Assembly (NCBI GenBank): GCA_028554795.2
Contig: CM068828.1
Coordinates: 5,673,720-5,737,719, forward strand
Length of the DNA stretch: 64,000 bases
Direction of reading: 5' to 3'
Source of the DNA: Sinohyriopsis cumingii
Taxonomy: Eukaryota; Mollusca; Bivalvia; Unionida; Unionidae
Below, piece after piece: positions 40,559 through 47,779 of the stretch. How positions within the stretch are numbered: the stretch's first letter is position 1; every line of letters starts with the position of its first letter. Below the pieces are notes generated by a model. That model was given only the letters and a program-made list of their open reading frames with translations, was not told the DNA's origin and ran no database searches. The translations under genes and the position numbers were made by a program.

Positions 40559-40890
40559 CTTAGATCCGCTACAAATTCCACATACCATGTGATGTTTGCC
40601 CTAAATAGACTGCTATCAACGGCTTTAATTATAAACCGTTCGGTTGCATTCTTGTCAATGATTGTTGATATTGTATTGTTAAACCCAGATGAACTCGACG
40701 ATGATATATTAAACTGCATCGCTGAAATTAATGTCAATCGATAAATGCCCTTAACAACTGCGGTGATATTTACTGTATCATTCGTAGGAGTCCAATCGAA
40801 TGATTCATGCTGAATCATGTATACTGCGTTGATGGTGTTTTCATGAGATTTTTTTTTTCGGTAGTTTGTCTTTAATCGTTTCAATATCAA
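40552..40890 (-). CDS. C-terminal head of the fibre-like protein, in a shifted frame
   Basis: This open frame has no ATG before residue 25 (40818), so it is unlikely to be a complete gene. Its body (about 85 residues) is rich in Thr, Ser, Asn and hydrophobic residues in an alternating beta pattern, as in the head domain of a trimeric fibre. It overlaps the end of the coiled-coil frame 40841-41674, and the two are out of register at a run of ten A (minus strand, about 40850-40859). A one-base change in that run would make them one protein. Translation from 40818 as a separate small protein is the alternative. Confidence 0.5.
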   Translation of the reverse strand: MILKRLKTNYRKKKSHENTINAVYMIQHESFDWTPTNDTVNITAVVKGIYRLTLISAMQFNISSSSSSGFNNTISTIIDKNATERFIIKAVDSSLFRANITWYVEFVADLSN

Positions 40891-41674
40891 ATTTGATTTC
40901 TCCTATTTCCACTGTATGCGTTTCTGTAATCTTTTTGATCGTTATAACATTAGAGTTGATTGTTCCTATTGTCCATTTATGCGAGTCTATATTATTCTTG
41001 ATCGCTGCAACATCAGTATTGATTGTTTCTATTTTCTGTTCATACGCAGTGATATCATTTATAGTTATTGTAATTTCTTCCGGTTTGGTATTTTTTTTAC
41101 CAAAGAATTTATCAATGGCGTTATCAGCCCTGTTAAAATTTTTTCGTAACGTGTAAAATTGGCCCGACAGCGTTGTAAACTCCGAAATAGTATTTTTTAT
41201 CCCCACAAGATTCGGTTCGGTTACCGTCGGGGTTCCAAAAAAACTAGCAGTAGTGAGTTGTATATCGGTGACAGACTTTTGTATCCCCTCGAACTGATTT
41301 GCTTGCGCGTTAAATTTATCATACAAATTTTTTAACGAATCCGACATGGATATATAATTGTCGCCAAGTGTACTTATTTTTCCATTTATCGTCAAGATGG
41401 ATTCACCTGATTTAAGTCGTCCGTCATCGGTATACAACGCGATAGTATTCTCGGAGGCATCATTATTTCGTGTTAAAACGTCATTCAGCGACACATTACT
41501 GGATTTCAGTTTACCCTGGCGGTCTTGAAATACAACTATTTCGCCCGGGTCAACACTGGTTAAATTTAACGTATCAGCGATTTCATCCTCGATTAGTTTT
41601 TTTATGTCATCGGTGGCGAGCGTTTCCGTGGATGCTTTCAGCGCCGAAACCGGTCGTCCCCAGATATCAATCAT
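40841..41674 (-). CDS. Fibre-like coiled-coil protein, shaft part (element 1)
   Basis: The product has 277 residues. The N-terminus (1-95) has short repeats typical of virus fibres (VVFQDRQGKLKSS, IALYTDDGRLKSG). Residues 100-270 are long helices with repeated INTDVAAIKNNID / INSNVITIKK / IKFDIETIKDK units, a trimeric coiled-coil signature. The frame ends in a Lys-rich poly-A tract, after which a beta-rich domain continues in another frame (40552-40890). The gene lies among structural genes and is preceded by the shared motif. A receptor-binding or spike fibre is the best guess; no receptor-binding site is identifiable. Confidence 0.65.
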   Translation of the reverse strand: MIDIWGRPVSALKASTETLATDDIKKLIEDEIADTLNLTSVDPGEIVVFQDRQGKLKSSNVSLNDVLTRNNDASENTIALYTDDGRLKSGESILTINGKISTLGDNYISMSDSLKNLYDKFNAQANQFEGIQKSVTDIQLTTASFFGTPTVTEPNLVGIKNTISEFTTLSGQFYTLRKNFNRADNAIDKFFGKKNTKPEEITITINDITAYEQKIETINTDVAAIKNNIDSHKWTIGTINSNVITIKKITETHTVEIGEIKFDIETIKDKLPKKKIS

Positions 41675-41689
41675 TATTATTGTAAAAAA

Positions 41690-41707
41690 AAACAGCGTTT
41701 CTAATTA
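41690..41707 (-). promoter_or_regulatory. Shared palindromic motif before the 41674 start
   Basis: Minus strand: TAATTAGAAACGCTGTTT. It includes the stop codon (TAG) of the protease gene and is followed by an AT-rich run ending in the ATG. Confidence 0.65.
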
Positions 41708-42126
41708 ACCCGCCGGGCCTCTACGACCCCACTAGTGTATTCGTTTACAACCACATGAGGTGGTTTCCGCGATGATGAAATCGCCGCGAGTACGTTCAAT
41801 ACCTCACGGCCGCATATCGGTTGGTCACTTAATTGTTGTGTTGGCAGCGTGGAATAAAAAACCGGGGCTGAACACGCCCGGATATACCGCATGAACTCGT
41901 TTGGCGGGGCTAACCCGTATGAATCAAAATAGACGATCGCACGCGGATCAATTGCGTATGCAACCCAATGAGTTCCCGCTCCGGAGGACCCATCGAGGTT
42001 AATTATACCGGTTTCAATATTCCTTGGTTTTGTCGGTAATTGATCCCTCATGAAAACACCTCTGAAGTTTTTTATCGCTAACGCGTTTGCGGCATCTATT
42101 AAATCAAAATTAGACATTGGAGTCAT
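41701..42126 (-). CDS. PRO: Adenain-like cysteine protease (element 1)
   Basis: The maturation protease cleaves capsid and core precursors in Maverick elements and adenoviruses. From the ATG at 42126 it has 141 residues. The catalytic residues are visible: His53 in GTHWVAY, Asp68 in YFDSYG, Gln98 (oxyanion) and Cys105 in ICGREVL. The spacing agrees with the adenain family, and the product is shorter than adenovirus protease (about 200), as is usual in this group. I chose 42126 because its ATG overlaps the stop of the upstream gene as TAATG, the same arrangement seen at 45841. An upstream in-frame ATG at 42168 is the alternative. Confidence 0.85.
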   Translation of the reverse strand: MTPMSNFDLIDAANALAIKNFRGVFMRDQLPTKPRNIETGIINLDGSSGAGTHWVAYAIDPRAIVYFDSYGLAPPNEFMRYIRACSAPVFYSTLPTQQLSDQPICGREVLNVLAAISSSRKPPHVVVNEYTSGVVEARRVN

Positions 42127-42599
42127 TAAACGGTTCCCGGTAGTCTTAGACCCTTCCCCGAGTACCATGAATACGGGGTTCCCGGTAGTCTTAGACCCTT
42201 TCCGGCTACGGGTCGTTTTTTTTTATAGCCTTTCCCGGTTGCCTTCTTCAATGCCATTCCCGCCGCGGTACCAACGGCTCCTAACGCCGCCGCCTTCGCC
42301 ACTGCTGGGGCCGCCGCGGCAATCAACGCTGGAATCGCAGCTAACAGCGGAAATATCCCACCGGTCTTTTCCATGTTTTTAATCGCTGCGGCCGAAAAAT
42401 CTATTTGAACACCCTTTTTATTCTTCATCGCATTATTGAAATGTTTTATTTGACGCGCCGTCAACGATATCTTATGATTACCACCTGCCATCTGTGACGG
42501 CTTCAGCGTTATTGTGGTTCCACATTGTTTAGCCGACTTTGATCGTAATTTCTTGACTTGACCATCGGTCAACTCTACACTGACGACACTATACGACAT
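42126..42599 (-). CDS. Hydrophobic minor capsid-type protein with GKGLRLPG repeats (element 1)
   Basis: The product has 157 residues. An N-terminal beta region (SVVSVELTDGQVKKL, TTITLKPSQ, HKISLTARQI) is a pattern recurring in invertebrate Maverick elements. A hydrophobic Ala-rich segment follows (about 82-115), then a basic KKATGKGYKKKRP stretch. The C-terminus carries two copies of GKGLRLPGT, encoded by a direct DNA repeat (ggttcccggtagtcttagac at 42132-42151 and again near 42178). The layout, a membrane-active segment plus a basic tail, resembles adenovirus-type minor core proteins, but homology is not shown. Its stop overlaps the protease start. Confidence 0.65.
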   Translation of the reverse strand: MSYSVVSVELTDGQVKKLRSKSAKQCGTTITLKPSQMAGGNHKISLTARQIKHFNNAMKNKKGVQIDFSAAAIKNMEKTGGIFPLLAAIPALIAAAAPAVAKAAALGAVGTAAGMALKKATGKGYKKKRPVAGKGLRLPGTPYSWYSGKGLRLPGTV

Positions 42600-42607
42600 T
42601 TTATTGT

Positions 42608-42630
42608 AAACGCGTTTATGTTTTCAATTA
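42608..42630 (-). promoter_or_regulatory. Shared palindromic motif before the 42599 start
   Basis: The minus strand contains TTGAAAACATAAACGCGTTT. It begins at the stop codon (TAA, 42628-42630) of the capsid gene. Confidence 0.6.
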
Positions 42631-44054
42631 CATGTTTTCCACTGGCGCATCAACGATTCTCATTCGTCCACCAACGCCTTCCAACAGCATTGATTTATCG
42701 CTGAGAATGACAGCAACCGCTCTGTAATCAACACCACCCGGGGTTATACGAGCTCTGAAGTGTATATCAACGACGGATTGTCTCGTTAAATCAAGATGTT
42801 CCAACGAAAAATAATAAATCGGATACAGGTTTTTAAAATCAAGTTGTGATATTTGCAGACCAGTGTCGACGTTTTGATCACGACCCATATATGACAGTAA
42901 TCGATGATACACACGTGCGACATGGTTGTCACCGTAATTAAGCTGTATATCCTCGGATGGTTCCTGTTGTCCGTTTATTCTCAGCGAAACCTCCCTGACT
43001 CCTAATCGATCAAATATCATATGGCTGCGTTCTTGATTACCCAATCGTTCCCTATTCTGTAGCGCTATGAATATATGACGCGGGGCTGAAACACCCTGTT
43101 TTGATGCCAGGTGCCATGTAAACGTATCGGCGACGTTATCCTCTTTAGCATCAGTTGTTACCGCTAGCCAACTCAACAACGATTTTCCTCCCTGTTCCAT
43201 AAATGCTAACAATCGTGCTTCCGTGGTAACTGATGGAGTCAACACCGGCATCCACAATGCCATTTTAGTTAAAACGACTTTACCGGCAGCGACGCCAGCA
43301 GCATGCCATATTGCATTGTTATCCTCGCCCCTTCGCGTCAGCGCGATTGTATGCTTAGCCCCATAGATAACTTTTCTAACATTTCTGCAGAATCCAAATA
43401 TGTGATGGAGTGGAATCGCGCATGAAAACTGCCGGCGTGGTCTTTGCAACATCCCTACTCGTGTTGCGAATCCTAGATTGTAATCATTGTTGATACTCTT
43501 TATAATATTGAAATTAGCGCCTGGTCTTACTCTGCGGTCTGGGTTATTTGCTTCAGCCTGTGGGTCAACTGCGGTATCTCTTTCCACCAGCACGTTAACG
43601 TACTGAAGATGATCAGCGTTATTAGTGGTGTCCTTCGCAAACATCATAGATGGACCCGCCGATCTTGTATAATCATCTGAATACCTCGCTAACCCAATTA
43701 TCGTCGTTGCAACATCAACCTCGCGTTCTATTGATTCAATTTCTCGCCCGTCAATAAGATATATGGCACTCTCAAATAACGCCATGATACCGTTGTTAAC
43801 GAAGCCAACTCGAACACGATCGTCATCTGCGTACGGTGTATTATCGGCAACATTTGTCACGAGTTCTCCCTCGATTCGATAAACGCTTCACACGGCAAAA
43901 AATATTTACTGGTATCTTGGACCTGAAGTTCAATTCGCGATCGTAGGTCAGGTTGCGCTGCATAATAAGAATAATATTGATAATCACGGACAGAATCATC
44001 CCTGCGCACTGGGGCATCCATATCAAACGCGGGGTCAGCGGTTCGCGCAAACAT
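42628..44054 (-). CDS. MCP: Double-jelly-roll major capsid protein, frameshifted near the N-terminus (element 1)
   Basis: The long frame (42628-43860) encodes about 410 residues with hallmarks of the double-jelly-roll capsid family of Maverick-type elements: GFVNNGIMALFESAIYLIDGREIES near the start, IPLHHIFGFCRNVRKVIYG in the middle and a beta-rich C-terminal half. It has no ATG at its beginning (the first in-frame ATG would cut off conserved sequence). The 5' part of the gene is instead the 65-codon frame 43857-44054, which starts with an ATG placed correctly behind the shared promoter motif and carries YYSYYAAQPDLRS, typical of the family's N-terminus. The two frames are out of register at about 43865-43880 (near a GGG). 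As sequenced the gene is broken; I describe it as one gene with one frameshift. The shift is either decay or a sequence error. Confidence 0.8.
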
Positions 44055-44070
44055 TTCTATTATTATTCAT

Positions 44071-44086
44071 GTCGGTGTTTTCAATT
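44071..44086 (-). promoter_or_regulatory. Shared palindromic motif before the capsid gene
   Basis: Minus strand: AATTGAAAACACCGAC, 17 bases before the ATG at 44054. It supports 44054 as the true start of the capsid gene. Confidence 0.6.
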
Positions 44087-44094
44087 GAAATCCA

Positions 44095-44556
44095 TCAACG
44101 TCGTTTTCGTCGTAGACCACTCCCCGCTATCGCGTTAATGATCGCGTTGGTTGACGCATCGGTGGATGGCGAAGTCGCCATTGGCGAAGTTGTCGCCGCC
44201 AACGACTCTAGTTTTTCTTTCACGGCGTTATTTATTACTTTACTGACATTTGCAGGCATCACTGTCGTTGATGGCATCTGTTTTTTTCTCCTCACCAACG
44301 ACATTAGTTTGTTCCGCGCGGCTGAAAGCGCCTTTCCGGCAACATCTCCAATAGCGCTGATTCCCTTATCACGAATAACATCAATAGCCTTCATTCCTAA
44401 TTGTTTGGCTAACGGCGCTACTTTTGGAGCCATTCTTGTAAATAACCCCGCAATGGTGCTACCGAGACCATCTCCATAGTACGCGCGGTAAACAGGCAAT
44501 CGCGAGTTTACCACGTAGACGAGTACTGGTTTATCATGGTTGTAGTGTATGATCAT
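44095..44556 (-). CDS. Basic core/minor capsid protein of the PVYR...GxGLG type (element 1)
   Basis: From the ATG at 44556 the product has 153 residues. It contains LPVYRAYYGDGLGSTIAGLF, a signature shared with element 2's protein at 58390-58806 (PVYRG...GHGLGDMLKSAF). An amphipathic helical middle (KVAPLAKQLGMKAIDVIRDKG) and an Arg-rich end (GSGLRRKRR) fit a DNA- or capsid-vertex-associated protein such as a core protein. I prefer the ATG at 44556 over that at 44586, because the latter lies inside the shared promoter motif. Confidence 0.65.
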   Translation of the reverse strand: MIIHYNHDKPVLVYVVNSRLPVYRAYYGDGLGSTIAGLFTRMAPKVAPLAKQLGMKAIDVIRDKGISAIGDVAGKALSAARNKLMSLVRRKKQMPSTTVMPANVSKVINNAVKEKLESLAATTSPMATSPSTDASTNAIINAIAGSGLRRKRR

Positions 44557-44565
44557 CTTTATTAT

Positions 44566-44589
44566 AAAAACACCAGTGTTTTCCAATTA
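44566..44589 (-). promoter_or_regulatory. Shared palindromic motif before the 44556 start
   Basis: The minus strand reads TAATTGGAAAACACTGGTGT and then an AT-rich run into ATG. AAACACTGGTGTTT is a perfect palindrome. Its position decides the start of the downstream gene. Confidence 0.7.
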
Positions 44590-44896
44590 GTGATTGACCC
44601 CCCCCCCTTCCCACCGCCGTGTGGAAAACCGGAATAAATTTTGACAAAATTTCCTTGGGTTTTTGCCCTCGATAAAAATCCGGTTTTTTTCTGGTTTTTT
44701 CTTGATTTTTAGTCATTTTTGGTCGTTTTTTGTTGCCTATAGTCGTTTTTTTTCGATTTTTCAGCAAAAACATCGATTTTCTCTAAATGATTTCCTGGGG
44801 TTTTTGCCCTCAAAAAATTGCCAAAAACGATAAGAAAACGACCAAAAATGGCCCAAAACGGTCAAAAATCGACAAAAAGCTGACAATTTTATAATT
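44590..44896. other. Intergenic repeat region between structural genes (element 1)
   Basis: There is no gene (a 79-codon frame at 44534-44773 is low-complexity and probably chance). The region holds two copies of TTCCT(T/G)GGGTTTTTGCCCTC (about 44652 and 44788). GGTCGTTTTTTGTT (about 44719) is answered by the inverted AAGAAAACGACC (about 44832), and GTCAAAAATCGACAAAAAGC lies at the end. A large AT-rich foldback is therefore possible. It could be a transcription terminator or a replication-linked structure; the evidence does not decide. Confidence 0.45.
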
Positions 44897-45841
44897 TTAA
44901 TCATCCACTAACTCGTCTATGAGCGTTCGATACGCATTAATATCCATGATACCGCCTGCAAATAAACGCTTGCAAATATCAGCGGCCTCATTGATTATTT
45001 CCGGAGAGTTATTTCCGGCTCGTTTTCCTCCGATTAGTATTTCTAGCCGTGATATATCACTGAGAACACTACCAGGACAGGTAACGCCGTAGGATTCTTT
45101 ACCAACAGAGTATCCTTTTCCTTTTTTTGGTGTTCTACTCTTAACTTTCTCGAGGAATGCGTCGTAATCGGGATCACCACGATGTGGTAATGCATCTTTA
45201 TATTTACTCGCTAAATACACTATTCTTGTCCAGTTCTCCGTCGAGGTTATTTTTTTCTTGTAACCTTCATTGATATACTCATCTCGAAGGCTCTTAGGTG
45301 ATGTTGTAACAACAAAATTAATTAATTCTTCGTCGCTGTCGATGTCTCTAATTTGATCTATTGCGGACTTTTTAAGAACATTACGGGGTATATTCCCCTC
45401 TTTCTTTTTTTCTTCCGGTGCTTCTTCTTTTGGTATTTCTTCCAGTATTTCTTCTTCTGGTTCTTTCGCAGTAGCGCCTGGTTCTTCTTCGTCGGCCATT
45501 GTAACATAAGGTTCTTGTGGGTCCGTTATAGCGAGTGGTGGCGGCCTCCGTGTTGTAGCAGCCGCTATTTTCGCAGGGAGTGTTTCCAGAGACTTTTTTG
45601 TTTGCTCGGTCTGAGCCGCTATCTTTTCAAGCGCACCGAGGACGGGCACAGTTGCCGCTGTAACATCCCTAGTCGCTTTAGTTACCGGGGCAAACAGTTG
45701 TTCGCTTCCAACAGTAAAATCAGTTTGTAGTTGTTGCCGCGTTTGAAGTTGTTTTCGAACCCTGTCTCGTAACGGTATGAACTTTTTAAGCGCTACTAGC
45801 CGCTCTCTGGCTAGCCGAGTAGTAAGTGATTCGCCTACCAT
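44897..45841 (-). CDS. Coiled-coil/acidic scaffold-type protein (element 1)
   Basis: The product has 314 residues. The N-terminal 110 residues are helical and basic to neutral. Residues 118-155 are very acidic and Lys-rich (EEEPGATAKEPEEEILEE...EEKKKE). The C-terminal 60 residues carry RLEILIGGKRAGNNSPEIINE...ICKRLFAGGIMD, a helical module that I have seen ending internal proteins of invertebrate Maverick elements. It has no enzymatic motif. An internal scaffold or core protein is likely. Its ATG overlaps the stop of the upstream gene (ATAATGG), so the two are probably read from one transcript. Confidence 0.6.
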   Translation of the reverse strand: MVGESLTTRLARERLVALKKFIPLRDRVRKQLQTRQQLQTDFTVGSEQLFAPVTKATRDVTAATVPVLGALEKIAAQTEQTKKSLETLPAKIAAATTRRPPPLAITDPQEPYVTMADEEEPGATAKEPEEEILEEIPKEEAPEEKKKEGNIPRNVLKKSAIDQIRDIDSDEELINFVVTTSPKSLRDEYINEGYKKKITSTENWTRIVYLASKYKDALPHRGDPDYDAFLEKVKSRTPKKGKGYSVGKESYGVTCPGSVLSDISRLEILIGGKRAGNNSPEIINEAADICKRLFAGGIMDINAYRTLIDELVDD

Positions 45842-46269
45842 TATTGCAATTGCTCCGTAATTTCTAATTTCCCGCCGAGTGTGGCGGGGATATGTCCCAG
45901 GGGCTCCAGGGAGTTTTCGTCTATAATCCTTCTAATGTTTTTAATTTTATTAGAGATTTCTCGACGTCGTTCAAAAGCCTGTCCGAGTTTTTTTCGTACT
46001 GTCTCAACGGCAGTAAATAGTCCAATAAATGCATTTACGTCATTGCCATACAAGTTTTCATTGATCGTATATTGTAATCGCTTTATAAAAGAATACTCGC
46101 GTGGCAAGGTATATCGACCTTTCTTTGATTGCTCGTTAATAATTTCATAATCGGACAATACTTTTTGGTTATCAAGCTTATCAGATAATTCAATTCCTTG
46201 ATTTTTTAATTTTAAAATCTCGGTTAATATATTATTGATGTCTTCGATATTCATATTCTTATAAAACAT
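45841..46269 (-). CDS. Small all-helical protein of unknown function (element 1)
   Basis: The product has 142 residues and is almost entirely predicted helix with heptad-like spacing of Leu and Ile (INNILTEILKLKNQGIEL; FIGLFTAVETVRKKLGQAF; KIKNIRRII). There is no cysteine and no signal or membrane segment. Its stop overlaps the start of the scaffold-type gene. I do not recognise the family. It is the first gene of the minus-strand structural block after the 600-bp promoter-like spacer. Confidence 0.55.
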   Translation of the reverse strand: MFYKNMNIEDINNILTEILKLKNQGIELSDKLDNQKVLSDYEIINEQSKKGRYTLPREYSFIKRLQYTINENLYGNDVNAFIGLFTAVETVRKKLGQAFERRREISNKIKNIRRIIDENSLEPLGHIPATLGGKLEITEQLQ

Positions 46270-46872
46270 CTTATTTCTAATATCAAAAATTTTAATAAAA
46301 TTATTGGGGTCATTTTTTGACCCGTTTTTAAGGATGATACAATGCCGTAAATCTCCACTCGAGTGTTGTGGCAGATTGTAGGTATATAAACAATGACGTA
46401 GATGATATTATGGTATGGGATGATGGGACGGCATAAGACAGCACAAACATAAAACGACGGGGCGGAACTCTACGGCTGATTCGACCAATCAAAAGCAACC
46501 CAATTAAATTAACCCGGTTGCATGATTGTGAACAAAAGACAACCACACGCCCGGGGCAAGTGCGTGGGTTAGTTTTGATTGATCGAATCGGCTTTCGAAA
46601 GCCCCAGGCTTATAACGAGTCGTCTTATATATAAGGTGACTAATACAACCGCATCAGTCACAAGGTGTGTGTAATTTGAATTCCCTTGAATCGTTAAATC
46701 CTTGAATACTTATTAATGGTGTTTCACAGCATTTAAATGAAACCAAATATTTGAATAAAACATTAAAAAAAAGAATACAGCTGTTAGATAACAGCGTGTA
46801 TTTCATTAGTTTTCATCGTAAAATGATTAATTAATCGTAACATTAATTGGACTTCAAGGGACGTAACTCTTG
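46270..46872. promoter_or_regulatory. 600-bp spacer with palindromic TATA element (element 1)
   Basis: No gene is supported. It holds CTTATATATAAG (46624-46635), a perfect palindrome that reads as a TATA box on both strands, and GGCTTTCGAAAGCC (46590-46603), another perfect palindrome. It precedes the minus-strand block that starts at 46269, so an early or regulatory promoter region is plausible. Confidence 0.4.
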
Positions 46873-47403
46873 TCATGCGACGCTATCACAAAACGAGTTA
46901 TCTCCCTTTGATGTTATATATGAAAATCGAATTCTGTGACCCGTCTTTTTTGAGATCGCTGTTTGATATACTCGTTCTGCAACAAATTGTATTGAGGCTC
47001 TACAAATATCGAAATATTTTCCTGCCTCATTCATCGACTGAAATATTTTTTCCTCGTGAGTTGTTGTATCAAATGACTTTACGCTTTTTGCTTTTTTTGA
47101 GCATTTACCAGTTCCGCCTTTTTTACTATTTTCACTCTGAGAGATGGCTTGTAGGTTTATAAGAGAATTATTTTGAGGACATCCATCAATATGATCAATA
47201 ACGAGACCGTCCTCGATTAATCCGTTGAATGCTTCAAATACCACCCTATGAACATAATACTTCTTCTTTCCGGCACCAAACATCAAGTATCCGTGATTAT
47301 TTTTCCATCCAACCGGCTTCTTCAGTCTACAATTTCTAACAACGCCGTCGCGAGATGCCTCGTAATTAACGAGCACAGGATGCGGCTGAAATTCTTGGTT
47401 CAT
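46873..47403 (-). CDS. HNH homing-type endonuclease with NUMOD-like DNA-binding module
   Basis: The product has 176 residues. Residues 50-90 carry an HNH_3-type core (HRVVFEAFNGL...IDHIDGCPQNNSLINLQ), with the catalytic His in the IDHIDG segment. An N-terminal NUMOD4-like portion (GVVRNCRLKKPVGWKNNHGY) precedes it, and a NUMOD1-like helix-turn-helix follows (FDTTTHEEKIFQSMNEAGK). This combination is typical of phage and large-DNA-virus free-standing homing nucleases and is unusual in Maverick elements. It could be a selfish passenger or a recruited nuclease. Its upstream region has only a weak version of the shared motif. Confidence 0.85.
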   Translation of the reverse strand: MNQEFQPHPVLVNYEASRDGVVRNCRLKKPVGWKNNHGYLMFGAGKKKYYVHRVVFEAFNGLIEDGLVIDHIDGCPQNNSLINLQAISQSENSKKGGTGKCSKKAKSVKSFDTTTHEEKIFQSMNEAGKYFDICRASIQFVAERVYQTAISKKTGHRIRFSYITSKGDNSFCDSVA

Positions 47404-47416
47404 TTGTATAATAATA

Positions 47417-47758
47417 CTACTTGTCTAATTCATTATTTGGTTTAATTATAAACCTTGCAATGTAGTCCTGAGGAGTTTTGATGACGAAGTCTGCGGTGGG
47501 GTCAATGACGGCGTTTTTTATTCGCTTGTCGTAATAGCGTTTTAACTCTCTGTATCGCTTTCCGCCACAATTGATACACAACTGCGATTTTCCTCTTACA
47601 CCAACGTGGCAAACCAAGCACGGTAGGGGGCCAAGAGAACCATTACGAACGCTTTGTAAATGATACCCGCAGAATTCACCTCTACATGATTTATTGCACG
47701 GGGTTATCGACCCAATCATCAACCATTTGCAGTGATTCATTATACTATATTCTTTCAT
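47417..47758 (-). CDS. Small cysteine-rich zinc-binding protein (element 1)
   Basis: The product has 113 residues; the ATG at 47740 is a possible alternative start. The first 75 residues have the series C...C...CGYH...PCLVCHVG...LCINCGG, enough for two zinc sites. A basic helix follows (KRYRELKRYYDKRIK). The gene is divergent from the polymerase gene, with 21 bases between the ATGs, so a shared bidirectional control region is likely. A DNA-binding regulator is possible, but no specific family is assigned. Confidence 0.6.
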   Translation of the reverse strand: MKEYSIMNHCKWLMIGSITPCNKSCRGEFCGYHLQSVRNGSLGPLPCLVCHVGVRGKSQLCINCGGKRYRELKRYYDKRIKNAVIDPTADFVIKTPQDYIARFIIKPNNELDK

Positions 47759-47779
47759 TTAAATACTTGTTTTAATTAT

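Noticed and set aside
44534-44773. 79-residue Lys-rich minus-strand frame
   Set aside because: It is low complexity from an AT-rich repeat region, without the shared promoter motif.
45353-45730. 125-residue Phe-rich plus-strand frame
   Set aside because: It is the mirror image of the Glu/Lys-rich part of the scaffold-type gene on the other strand.
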